The notes under the pieces are model-generated. The model worked only from the letters and a program-made list of their open reading frames with translations. It was not told where the DNA came from and made no database searches. DNA of 64,000 bases. Source: Polaribacter sp. (GTDB lineage: Bacteria > Bacteroidota > Bacteroidia > Flavobacteriales > Flavobacteriaceae). Of the stretch, positions 35,927 through 45,700 are shown piece after piece. Positions within the stretch are counted from its first letter, which is position 1, and each line of letters begins with the position of its first letter. Position numbers and translations under genes: made by a program. The stretch is taken from the NCBI GenBank assembly GCA_028336245.1, contig JAOKTT010000002.1:36375-100374 (forward strand). The letters run 5' to 3'.

Positions 35927-38680
35927 ATGAAAAAAATATTATTTATTGCTGTTTTTATGACGGCTGCATCGGCATCTGCACAAATAGAATACAAAGGAGT
36001 TGTGAAGGATTCAATTGGTACTCCTTTAGAAATGGCAAATGTAATTGCTATCGATACCCTAGCTAAAAGAATAGCCTCGTATGGTTTTACAGATTTAAAA
36101 GGGGGATTTAAATTAGAATTAAAGGCAAATACTACCTACAATATTAAGATAAGTTACATTGGTTTTAAGGAAATTAATACCTATGTAAAAACAAAAACAG
36201 TCAATATCAGTGCAAGTTATGCCATGTCTGAAGACACTATGTTATCGGGGATAGAGATTATTTCTAAAATGCCCATAACAATCAGTGGTGATACCATAAT
36301 TTACAATGCAGATTCTTTTAAAAATGGTTCTGAAAGGAAATTAGAAGACGTCCTTAAAAAGTTGCCAGGCGTAGAAATTAACGCGGATGGACAAATTGAA
36401 GTTGAAGGAAAAGCTGTGGAAAAAATATTGATAGATGGAAAGGAGTTTTTTAGTGGAGATACGAAACTTGCAACTCAAAATATTCCATCAAATGCAGTCG
36501 ATAAAATTCAAGTTTTAAGAAATTATTCAAATGTCAGTCAGCTAAGCGGTGTGCAAAATAATCAAGATCGAGTGGCAATAAATATCAAGCTTAAAGAGGG
36601 TAAAAAGAATTTTTGGTTTGGAGATGTAACGTTGGGTGCCGGAAATTCTCCAGATACTGGCTTGTATTTATTTCAACCTAAATTATTCTATTATTCACCA
36701 AAATATACTTTAAATGTTATTGGTGATGTAAATAATATTGGAGATGTCGTATTAAGTAGGAGGGATTTAAGAACTTTTGGAGGAAGCTTTCAGAGTCAAA
36801 GCCCTTCGAATGGTACCAATATTAACATTGCAGACGGAGGAATTGGCTTCTTAACTGCAAATGCCAGAAATGCAAATAAGATAGAAACAAAGTTGTCTGC
36901 TTTTAACTACAGCTACTCTCCAAATAAAAAGTTAGATTTAAGTGGTTTTTTAATTTGGTCGAGTAATAACAACGGTCAGAAAAGTAACAATACAGTCAAT
37001 TACAATGATATGGATGCTGAAGATGATTTTGTACAGAATACTACTGACCAAACGAGTAATACTGGTTTGTTTCGTTTCAGCGCCGTTTACAAGAAAGATT
37101 TTAACAATCAATTGAACTATGATATTACTGGTCGTTTTTCTAATGAATTTAGAGAAGATGCCGTGAATTCTAAAGTGCTAGGAGTCATTTCAGAAAAAGA
37201 AGGTGCAACGCCCTTTAAGATCAATCAAAACTTGAGTTATTTTTATACCCTAGGTGAGAAAAGTATTTTTGCGCTAGAAGTGCAACATTTACTGCAGGAT
37301 GAAGATCCTTTTTACGCAGCTTCATTAGAGAATGATCCAACGAATAATGAAGCTTTGGAGAATGACGGTTTTGATGATGCGGCAGAAAGCTTAGGTTTAA
37401 ATGGCTCCAATATGTTTTATAAACTAAAGCAGGATAGAAAAGTAAAATCAAACCAGTTAGATGCCAAGTTAGATTACTATTATATTTTAAACCAAAAGAG
37501 TAATTTAAATTTTGTTGCAGGAACGATTCTAAGTACTCAAAACTTTGATTCCCGTTTCTTTCAACTTTTGGATAATGGCGACGAATTTGATCCAACTCCC
37601 GCAATTAATGGAATCGAGGATCTTCAAACAAAAAATGACACTGAGTATCAATTTACAGACGTGTATGCTGGTTTAAGGTATCGTTTAAAAGCGGGTATTT
37701 TAACCTTTACACCCGGATTTACGATGCACTCCTATAAAACAAACAATACGCAATATGGAGGTTTAGAGTATCTTGAAGAAAAATTTATTCAGCTATTGCC
37801 AGAACTTGAAGTAATTGCTCAATTTAAAAGAAGTGAGAGTTTAACAATGACCTACAAACAAGAAGTTAATTTTATAGATGTAAATAAAATTGCAAGGGGA
37901 ATCGTTGCCAATAGATATAATTCTTTTTTTGCAGGAAAATTTGATTTAAATAATGCCAGTTTTCACAATGTGGCCCTGCGATATTCTAGTTTTAATTTAT
38001 TCAATGCAAGTAATGTATTTGCTAGAGTAAGTTATAGAAAAACAATAGATCAGGTGGTGAGTAATTCTAACTTTATTAGAAATTCTGTAGTTTCTACGAG
38101 CACTAGTTTAAATTCACCGGAGGATAATGAAACATTTTCAGCTTTTGGTAGGGTAGGAAAAACAATTAAAAAGATAAAAATGTCCTTAGGAGGAAGCTTT
38201 AATTATAATAAAAACTACAGATTCAGAGGTGCTGGCGGAATTGAAAATATAATATACAACCAAAGTTATAATACAGGCATTGGAACAAATTTCACAAAAG
38301 CCCCAAATGTTAGTTTAAAATACAGCGTAAGCTTTACCAATCAGCAAGATGCTTCACTTCCTGTGGATATTAAAAGTATTGTGCATGTACCTTCTATAAA
38401 TTTTGATGCCTATGTGTGGGATTCTCTTACAATTACGTCAGATTTTTCATTTAATGAGGTGAGACAAGGTGGAAGTGTTCAAAATTCGTATAAAATTTGG
38501 GATGCAAAACTGGCCTACAGAAAAGACAGGGATGCTAAGTGGGAATATGAATTGGTAGGAAGTAATTTATTAGCAACGGGCTCAAGAGCTTCTGTAAGTC
38601 AAAGTAATATTTCATTTAATATAAATGAAACTTTTATTTTACCAAGATTTGTTAGTCTTAGAGTGAGGTACCAATTATAA
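35927..38680 (+). CDS. Outer-membrane beta-barrel protein with carboxypeptidase-like N-domain (TonB receptor-like)
   Basis: A 917-residue outer-membrane protein. A signal peptide ends near ASASAQIEY; residues 20-105 form a carboxypeptidase-D regulatory-like domain (EYKGVVKDSIGTPLEMANV); then a plug-like region with LEDVLKKLPGVEINADGQI and SNAVDKIQVLRNYS; then a long barrel ending LRVRYQL. The plug is shorter than in classic SusC and there is no neighbouring SusD, so it belongs to the SusC-less group that pairs with GLPGLI genes. It is probably an outer-membrane transporter; the ligand is unknown. Confidence 0.9.
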   Translation: MKKILFIAVFMTAASASAQIEYKGVVKDSIGTPLEMANVIAIDTLAKRIASYGFTDLKGGFKLELKANTTYNIKISYIGFKEINTYVKTKTVNISASYAMSEDTMLSGIEIISKMPITISGDTIIYNADSFKNGSERKLEDVLKKLPGVEINADGQIEVEGKAVEKILIDGKEFFSGDTKLATQNIPSNAVDKIQVLRNYSNVSQLSGVQNNQDRVAINIKLKEGKKNFWFGDVTLGAGNSPDTGLYLFQPKLFYYSPKYTLNVIGDVNNIGDVVLSRRDLRTFGGSFQSQSPSNGTNINIADGGIGFLTANARNANKIETKLSAFNYSYSPNKKLDLSGFLIWSSNNNGQKSNNTVNYNDMDAEDDFVQNTTDQTSNTGLFRFSAVYKKDFNNQLNYDITGRFSNEFREDAVNSKVLGVISEKEGATPFKINQNLSYFYTLGEKSIFALEVQHLLQDEDPFYAASLENDPTNNEALENDGFDDAAESLGLNGSNMFYKLKQDRKVKSNQLDAKLDYYYILNQKSNLNFVAGTILSTQNFDSRFFQLLDNGDEFDPTPAINGIEDLQTKNDTEYQFTDVYAGLRYRLKAGILTFTPGFTMHSYKTNNTQYGGLEYLEEKFIQLLPELEVIAQFKRSESLTMTYKQEVNFIDVNKIARGIVANRYNSFFAGKFDLNNASFHNVALRYSSFNLFNASNVFARVSYRKTIDQVVSNSNFIRNSVVSTSTSLNSPEDNETFSAFGRVGKTIKKIKMSLGGSFNYNKNYRFRGAGGIENIIYNQSYNTGIGTNFTKAPNVSLKYSVSFTNQQDASLPVDIKSIVHVPSINFDAYVWDSLTITSDFSFNEVRQGGSVQNSYKIWDAKLAYRKDRDAKWEYELVGSNLLATGSRASVSQSNISFNINETFILPRFVSLRVRYQL

Positions 38681-38701
38681 GTATAAAAAACGTTTTTATA
38701 T

Positions 38702-38733
38702 AAAATGGCTCGATATATATTGAGCCATTTTTA
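38702..38733 (+). terminator. Terminator after the TonB receptor-like gene
   Basis: AAAATGGCTC pairs with GAGCCATTTTT around a 10-base loop. Its position shows that the next gene most likely starts at 38756, not inside the hairpin. Confidence 0.85.
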
Positions 38734-38755
38734 TTTTCTTTCCTATTTTAGCAGT

Positions 38756-39562
38756 ATGAGTTTATTAGGATCTAAATCTTCGATATTCGCAATGTTTAAG
38801 AGCTTAGGTCTGCTCTTTTTATTTATCTTGTTTGGATTATTTTTAGATAGTTCTAGCATGGTTGCTATTACTAATAATGCCCAAACCTATGCAAATATTA
38901 GCATGGTTATTGGTTTTTCAGTAACTTTTTACAGTATAAGTAAGCGGATTAGAGAGCAAATGATATTCGCAGTGGTCATTGCGGTATTTGGCGAGTATCT
39001 TTTTTCGATCGTTTTGGGAATGTATACCTACCGATTAGGGAATGTTCCTCATTATATTCCGTTAGGCCATGCATTAGTGTATGTGGGTGTTTTGTATTTT
39101 TCAAAAGCGAGTTCAATTATTAAAAATAAAAGTAGGTTAGAACATCTATTTACGAGTTTCATTATTGTGTATGCAACTTTTTCCCTAATATTGAAGGCGG
39201 ATATTTTTGGTTTTGTGATGACCGTAATAACACTTTTAATTCTTCGCAAGAGGCCAAGAGAGCGGTTGTTTTGTTTAACGATGTATTTAACAGTGGCATA
39301 TTTAGAAATTATTGGCACAAGTTATGGCTGTTGGTGGTGGCCAACAACTGCTTGGGATGTAATTTCTTTTTTACCAAGTCACAATCCTCCCAGCGGTATT
39401 AGCCTTTTCTATTTTGCATTGGATTTGGGTACGCTATGGCTCTATAAAAAAAAACATCCGATAGTTTGGTTACGGATGAAAAAAATTAGAAAAATTAAAA
39501 AAATTATCTCCCAGAAGGAAGGTATTTATCGAATTAAAAACAGAAGAGCAGCATGTCTATAA
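38756..39562 (+). CDS. Polytopic membrane protein of unknown function
   Basis: I do not recognise this protein. It has about 268 residues and seven or eight hydrophobic helices, with charged residues inside the membrane part (FGEYLFSIVLGMYTYR and YIPLGHALVYVGV) and a tryptophan-rich loop GCWWWPTTAWD, which suggests a membrane enzyme or carrier. The tail is strongly basic. I place the start at MSLLGSK (38756), because the upstream in-frame ATG lies in a terminator hairpin. The last ten bases overlap gldA, suggesting translational coupling with the gliding gene. Confidence 0.75.
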   Translation: MSLLGSKSSIFAMFKSLGLLFLFILFGLFLDSSSMVAITNNAQTYANISMVIGFSVTFYSISKRIREQMIFAVVIAVFGEYLFSIVLGMYTYRLGNVPHYIPLGHALVYVGVLYFSKASSIIKNKSRLEHLFTSFIIVYATFSLILKADIFGFVMTVITLLILRKRPRERLFCLTMYLTVAYLEIIGTSYGCWWWPTTAWDVISFLPSHNPPSGISLFYFALDLGTLWLYKKKHPIVWLRMKKIRKIKKIISQKEGIYRIKNRRAACL

Positions 39563-40446
39563 ATGTAATTTCAGTTTCTAAAAAATATACGACGGAAAAA
39601 GTATTAGATACGGTTTCTTTTTCTGCAGATAAAGGACAGATAATTGGTTTTTTAGGTCCTAATGGTGCTGGGAAGTCTACAATGATAAAAATTCTTACAG
39701 GTTATATAAAACCGAACTCTGGTAAAGTATTTGTTGATGAAATTGATGTTTTAAAAAATCCGATAGCAGCGCAAAAAGTAATTGGATATTTACCCGAACA
39801 CAATCCTTTGTATGCAGAAATGTATGTGCGTGAATACTTGCAGTTTCAAGCTGCTATTTATAAGGTAGCTAAAAGTCAAATAGAAGACTGTATAGAAAAA
39901 GTAGGTTTAACTTTAGAGGCAAATAAGAAAATACATCAATTATCTAAAGGGTATCAGCAAAGAGTGGGTATTGCTGCCGCTATTTTACACAATCCAAAAG
40001 TCTTAATTCTAGATGAACCAACAACTGGTTTAGATCCTAACCAAATTATAGAGATTAGAGCTTTGATTCAGGAATTTGGAAAAAATAAAACAGTGCTTTT
40101 TTCTACGCATATTATGCAAGAAGTAGAGGCCGTTTGTGACCGTGTAATTATAATTAAAAAGGGTCAAATCTTAGTTGACAAAAAACTAGAAGAACTTCAA
40201 GACTCAAAAGAACAAATAATAGAAGTTACTTTTAATACTTCTTTTGATGAGGTGATTTTTCAGAAATTATCTAACTTAAGTTCTGTGAAAAATACATCAG
40301 ATAACAATTGGCAATTAACATTTAGTTCCGACAAAGATATGCGCTCTAAAATTTTCGATTTAGCACAAGAGAATCGCCTTAAAATTTTAAGTTTAACTGC
40401 TCAGAATAAAAATTTAGAAACACTTTTTAGAGAAGTAACAAACTAA
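39553..40446 (+). CDS. gldA: Gliding-motility ABC transporter ATPase GldA
   Basis: ATP-binding part of the GldAFG transporter required for gliding motility in Flavobacterium. The 297-residue protein has Walker A GPNGAGKSTM, signature LSKGYQQRVG, Walker B VLILDEPTTGLDP and the H-loop STHIMQE; the C-terminal 80 residues are the GldA-type tail. gldF and gldG are not in the window. Its start lies inside the upstream membrane-protein gene, and a strong bidirectional terminator follows. General ABC ATPases look alike, so the GldA name rests on overall resemblance. Confidence 0.88.
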   Translation: MSINVISVSKKYTTEKVLDTVSFSADKGQIIGFLGPNGAGKSTMIKILTGYIKPNSGKVFVDEIDVLKNPIAAQKVIGYLPEHNPLYAEMYVREYLQFQAAIYKVAKSQIEDCIEKVGLTLEANKKIHQLSKGYQQRVGIAAAILHNPKVLILDEPTTGLDPNQIIEIRALIQEFGKNKTVLFSTHIMQEVEAVCDRVIIIKKGQILVDKKLEELQDSKEQIIEVTFNTSFDEVIFQKLSNLSSVKNTSDNNWQLTFSSDKDMRSKIFDLAQENRLKILSLTAQNKNLETLFREVTN

Positions 40447-40455
40447 TGTTTAAAA

Positions 40456-40497
40456 ATAAAACGGCTACAATTCTAAATTGTAGCCGTTTTATTTTTA
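40456..40497. terminator. Bidirectional terminator between gldA and the HAD gene
   Basis: A long perfect stem, AAAACGGCTACAATT with AATTGTAGCCGTTTT around a 4-base loop, lies between convergent genes and has T runs on both strands. Confidence 0.93.
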
Positions 40498-40511
40498 AAC
40501 ATTGTAGCTTC

Positions 40512-41159
40512 CTATTTTACTAAATATTCATAAGCTTCTAACAACGTAGGAAACACCAAAACACTTCCAGCTTCTTTCAAATCTTCTTCAGAGAATTGAG
40601 TCATAATTCCAATAGGAACCATTCCTGCTAACTTAGCAGCAGTAGTTCCCGTTAAGCTATCTTCAAAAACCCAAAGATCCTCAAAATTTTCTTTTTGAAA
40701 GCCCAAAGCCTTTGCTAAGGTAATATAGGCTTCTGGGGCTGGTTTTGGTTTTACATAATCTTGGACACCAAAAACAATTGGGAAGTCTAAGGTTAAATGA
40801 AGAACACTGTTTTTTAAAAACTGTTTGGTTGCGTTACTTGCAATTCCATAAGGGATTTTTTCTTTGGATAAATAGCTCGTAAACTCTCTAACTCCAGGAA
40901 GTAACTTCGGAACTTTAAAATAAATATCTAAATGCTTGTCCTTTAATAAAAACAACTCTTTAGTTCGTTTTTCTTCTCCTATAACGGTACAAAAGTATTC
41001 TGCAATGACCATAGGAGATTTTCCATTATGGCTTCTAGGGAATGGCGCAATCTGTTGTTGAAAGAGCTCCCTGAAAGCGGACTCCCAGGCAGCACCATGG
41101 CTTATAGAACTATCGACTACTACACCATCAAAATCAAATAAAAAGCCCTTTGGATGCAT
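40512..41159 (-). CDS. HAD family phosphatase (beta-phosphoglucomutase-like)
   Basis: A 215-residue haloacid-dehalogenase-fold hydrolase. The four motifs are visible: FDFDGVVVDSS with the nucleophile, GIASNATK, lysine in VKPKPAPEAY, and VFEDSLTGTTAA. The cap domain at residues 16-80 is of the helical C1 type. Substrates of this subgroup are sugar phosphates such as beta-glucose-1-phosphate or phosphoglycolate. Its ATG overlaps the last base of the upstream oxidase stop, so the two genes form an operon. Confidence 0.93.
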   Translation of the reverse strand: MHPKGFLFDFDGVVVDSSISHGAAWESAFRELFQQQIAPFPRSHNGKSPMVIAEYFCTVIGEEKRTKELFLLKDKHLDIYFKVPKLLPGVREFTSYLSKEKIPYGIASNATKQFLKNSVLHLTLDFPIVFGVQDYVKPKPAPEAYITLAKALGFQKENFEDLWVFEDSLTGTTAAKLAGMVPIGIMTQFSEEDLKEAGSVLVFPTLLEAYEYLVK

Positions 41160-42472
41160 TATGCGGTTGTTTTTTCGTTAAAAACCTTTGTTAAATAAGG
41201 ATTTAAAAATTTATTAGTTGGATCTAATTTTTTTCTCAAAAGTTTAAAATCTTCCCATTTACTGTAAATTTTGGATAATTCTGCATCTTTCGCTGCAAAA
41301 CGTTTTCCCCAGTGTGGTTTTCCTCCGTATTTTAAAAAAACTTTTTCAATACTTTTAAAAGCTTCGTAGGTATCCGCTGTGGCAGCATTTCTAGAAACAC
41401 AACCCAAAGTTACCATATCTTCCTTGTACGCATAACTTAACCAAGAAGTATCTTTTTGTATAAAGCGCACATCCATTGGAATATGGATAAAAGATTTATT
41501 GGACCATTTATTGATTTCAGCTTTTAGTTCTTCAAATACTTTCGGGAACTTATCCAATCCTATAGTCCATTCTGAGAGTTCTATAGTAGATCCTCTAGAT
41601 TTGGTCACTGTTGCTTGGTATAAAGATCCTTTGTGTTCTTTTCTGGAGCTAAAGAAAGCTTTGAATAGTATTTTATTAGCAATGGCCGTCATCCAAGGAT
41701 ATACATGCGAGTATTTGTACAATACCTTAGAGGCAGTTCTTCGGTGTTTTAAGTATTTAGGACCAAGATTTTCTGTAACATCAGCATCTGAATCTATTTT
41801 GTCTCCCGTAATTACATAACCATTATCGGTGTGAGGTAGCCATAAAATTCTTAAAAAATCATGTTTTTTTAGACGTTCTGAAATCTTAGGCAACCATTCA
41901 GAATCATTTTCTGGACCTTCTTTTACATGCAACGTGTATATCGGCTCGCACTTAAAAGTAATTTCAGAAAGTACTCCCAAAACGCCAAGGGATACGCGAA
42001 CTGCATCTATCAATCGATCTTCTGAAGTTACTTTTTTAAGTGTTCCATCTGCCAATACGATACTACATTTTATCATATATTCTGAAAGTAACTTTCCACT
42101 TGTTCCGTGTGTACCGGTTGCCAATGCGCCCCCTAGCGTAATGGTATTAATATCTGGTAAACATGGAATACACCACCCTTTAGATTCAATAGCTTCTAAT
42201 AGATCTCCTAGGATTACACCTGATTGTGCTGTAATTGTAAGCGCATCATCATCATATGAAATAATTTTATTATAGGTTGTCATATCCACCAAAGTTGCTA
42301 CACCAGAAGCAATATCCGCTGAACTTTGTTTGGTTCCGAAAAATTTAATCTTCTCTGACTTTTTTACGATTTCCTTTAACTCTTCTTCAGATGTAATTTT
42401 GTAAAGTGTTTTATAACTATATTTAATATTGTCATTCCAACTTTGCCAAACACCACTTTTTTCTTTTATCAT
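41159..42472 (-). CDS. FAD-linked oxidase, D-arabinono-1,4-lactone oxidase family
   Basis: A 437-residue flavoprotein with an N-terminal FAD_binding_4 (VAO-type) domain and a C-terminal ALO domain. FAD contacts are seen in FFGTKQSSADIASG, AQSGVILGDLLEAIE and the loop TLGGALATGTHGTSGK; the C-terminal HWGKRFAAKDAELSKIY matches the ALO end. Relatives oxidise sugar lactones or alditols. The HAD phosphatase downstream overlaps it by one base, hinting at a shared sugar pathway. The exact substrate is unknown. Confidence 0.92.
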   Translation of the reverse strand: MIKEKSGVWQSWNDNIKYSYKTLYKITSEEELKEIVKKSEKIKFFGTKQSSADIASGVATLVDMTTYNKIISYDDDALTITAQSGVILGDLLEAIESKGWCIPCLPDINTITLGGALATGTHGTSGKLLSEYMIKCSIVLADGTLKKVTSEDRLIDAVRVSLGVLGVLSEITFKCEPIYTLHVKEGPENDSEWLPKISERLKKHDFLRILWLPHTDNGYVITGDKIDSDADVTENLGPKYLKHRRTASKVLYKYSHVYPWMTAIANKILFKAFFSSRKEHKGSLYQATVTKSRGSTIELSEWTIGLDKFPKVFEELKAEINKWSNKSFIHIPMDVRFIQKDTSWLSYAYKEDMVTLGCVSRNAATADTYEAFKSIEKVFLKYGGKPHWGKRFAAKDAELSKIYSKWEDFKLLRKKLDPTNKFLNPYLTKVFNEKTTA

Positions 42473-42761
42473 TTATCTTCTTAAATTGACTGCAAAAATA
42501 ACAATATTGTAATTTCTTTTAATTGCAAATTTCTCTAAACGTTCTTAATTAGAATCAGTTTAAGTTAAAGTCGATTTCTTTTTATTTAACTTTTTATTTA
42601 GATTTTAACCGAATATTGTTCTTTTGAGAACACGTGTTTTTCGGCTACTTATGGCTATGTGGTAACACAGCTTTTAAAGTAATTTTGATTCGGTTCTGTC
42701 AAGAAAAAGAGAGACCATACGGAACTTACATTCGTGATAAAGTGATGTCTATATGCTTTAT

Positions 42762-45700
42762 CTAATTTAGTTTATACGCAATTTCCTGATTTTCTAAAGT
42801 AGACAACAATTCGCTAGTAATGTGTATTTTCGTGTTTCTACTCGGTAAACTCACCTCTATTTTTTCTTTTTCATCCCAAACCGTGAAATTCAAAGCTTGT
42901 TTTCCGGGTGTGTTTTTTAGGATAGATTCTAAGTTTAAAATAGTATCTTCTTTCACTTGATTTAAGGGAAGCTGTATGGTTACTTTTTTACACAGTTCAT
43001 CCATGATATCATGTAATAGTTTCATTTCTATAAATTTTAATCGGGGTTCCCCTACAACTCCTTCTTTATTGGTCCAACCGGGTTGAACGGTCGCTCGGAT
43101 AAATAAAAATTGATTTGGAACTAAAAAATGTTGCATCCTAAGATAATCTTCTCCAAAAATTCTGAACTCATTACTGTCGCCATAATCTTCAGCTGTAAAC
43201 ATGGCCCATCCTTTTCCAGCCTTAGAAACGCGATGCTGTACATCTGTAATAATTCCTGCAAATACCAAGTTCATATTTACAAATTTAGCAAGATCTGCTT
43301 TAAAGTATTTTAAAGAAGCATTACAAAATTTTAGTTCATTTTTAAAATCGTCTAATGGGTGCGCAGAAATATAGATACCTATCACTTCTTTTTCTTGCGA
43401 TAGAAGTTCCATAGTCCCCCAGATATCACATTCAGGAATATCAGGTTCAGGAAATTGAACAGAAGAAGCTTCGCCGAACATAGAGACTTGCGCGGAGTTT
43501 TCGTTTTCTTGGTATTTACTTCCATATTTCATAGCGCGCTCCAAGAAAGTCAATCCTTTTTCATCGGTATGAAAATACTGTGCTCGGTGTGTATCCTCAA
43601 AAGAATCAAAGGCGCCGGCTTTGACCAAACTATCAAAAGATTTTTTATTTGCAGCACGCAAATCCACGCGTTTTGCCAAATCAAAAATAGAGGTGTAGTT
43701 TCCGTTTTTTTCTCGTTCTTTAATAATAGCTCTTACTGCCCCGGCACCAACACCTTTTACAGCGGCCATTCCAAACCTTACTGCGCCTTCATCGTTGACA
43801 GAAAATTTTAAAAATGATTCATTTAAATCTGGGCCAAAAACGGGCAATTCCATACGTTTGCATTCTTCCATAAAGAAGGAAACGGATTTGATGTCGTTCA
43901 TGTTATTAGAGAGCACAGAGGCCATATACTCTGCTGGATAATGTGCTTTTAAATAAGCGGTTTGGTAAGCAATCCAAGCATAGCAGGTAGAGTGAGACTT
44001 GTTAAAAGCATAACTTGCAAAAGCTTCCCAGTCTTTCCATATTTTCTCTAACTTGTCTGCATCGTGTCCTTTTTTAGAAGCTTGTTCTATAAATTTAGGC
44101 TTCATTTTATCTAAGACTGCAATCTGTTTTTTACCCATTGCCTTTCTCAAAACATCCGCTTCCCCTTTTGTGAAGTCTGCTAGTTTTTGAGAGAGTAACA
44201 TTACTTGTTCTTGGTATACTGTAATTCCGTAGGTTTCTGCCAAATATTCTTCCATGGCAGGCAAATCGTATTCAATATCTTCTGTACCGTGTTTTCTATT
44301 AATAAAAGACGGAATGTATTCCATTGGACCTGGCCTGTACAGGGCATTCATTGCAATTAAATCTGCAAAAACAGTAGGTTTCAAAGAACGCATGTGTTTT
44401 TGCATTCCTGGAGATTCATATTGAAAAATACCTACTGTTTCACCACGTTGAAAGAGTTCGTATGTTTTTACATCATCTAAAGGGAAGCTGTCTGGATCTA
44501 GATCAATATCATGCCTCGCTTTTACAATTTTAACGGTATCTTTAATTAAGGTCAGTGTCTTTAATCCCAAGAAATCCATTTTTAACAAACCTGCGGATTC
44601 TACTACGGAATTGTCAAATTGGGTCACATACATATCAGAATCTTTTGCCAAAGCAACCGGTACATAATTGGTTATATCTCCAGGTGTGATAATAACCCCA
44701 CAGGCGTGAATTCCTGTATTCCGAACAGAACCTTCTAACATGGTAGCTTTGTTGATGGTCTCTGAAACCAAATCATTTCCGAAAGACATGTTTTTGAGCT
44801 CTTCAACAAGCTGTTTTTCTTCCGATCTTAATCCTGCAACTTTGCCTTTACTTTTTGCATCGTCCCCAAAAATATTTTTTAGTTTTATTAAAGGGATCAA
44901 TTTTGCAATTCTATCGGCTTCAAAAAGCGGTAAATCTAAAACCCTGGCAGTATCTCTAATAGAAGACTTGGCAGCCATTGTTCCGTAGGTAATAATCTGT
45001 GCAACTTGATTTGCACCGTATTTATTAATTACATACTCCATAACACGTCCCCGGCCTTCGTCATCGAAATCAATATCGATATCGGGCATCGACACACGTT
45101 CGGGATTTAGGAAACGTTCAAAAAGTAAATCATATTTAATAGGGTCAATATTTGTAATCCATAAACAATAGGCAACTACAGAACCCGCTGCAGATCCACG
45201 ACCAGGACCTACGGCAACATCCATGTTTCGTGCTTCGCGAATAAAATCTTCTACAATTAAGAAATAACCAGGATACCCTGTTTTTTCAATTACGGATAAT
45301 TCAAAGTCTAAACGCTCTTTGATGGCTGCTGTAATTTCTCCGTATCTTTTTTTTGCACCTACAAAAGTTAAGTGTTTTAAAAAATTGTTTTCGCCACGTT
45401 TTCCTTTGTCGGTTTTATCTGCAGCATCTTTAAACTCATCTGGAATGTCAAAAGCCGGCAACAAGACATCTCTTGCTAGCGTAAATATTTCAATTTTATC
45501 TACAATTTCTTGAATGTTGACGATTGCTTCTGGCAAGTCTGCAAAAAGCGTTTTCATCTCTTCTGAAGATTTGAAATAGTATTCCTGGTTTGGCAAACCG
45601 TATCGATACCCACGCCCTTTTCCAATGGGTGTTGCTTGTTTTTCTCCATCTTTTACACATAATAAAATATCATGTGCATTTGCATCTTTTTTTTCTAAAT

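Noticed and set aside
38705..38755. Upstream start for the membrane protein before gldA
   Set aside because: The extra 17 codons begin in the terminator hairpin of the preceding gene; the start at 38756 fits better.
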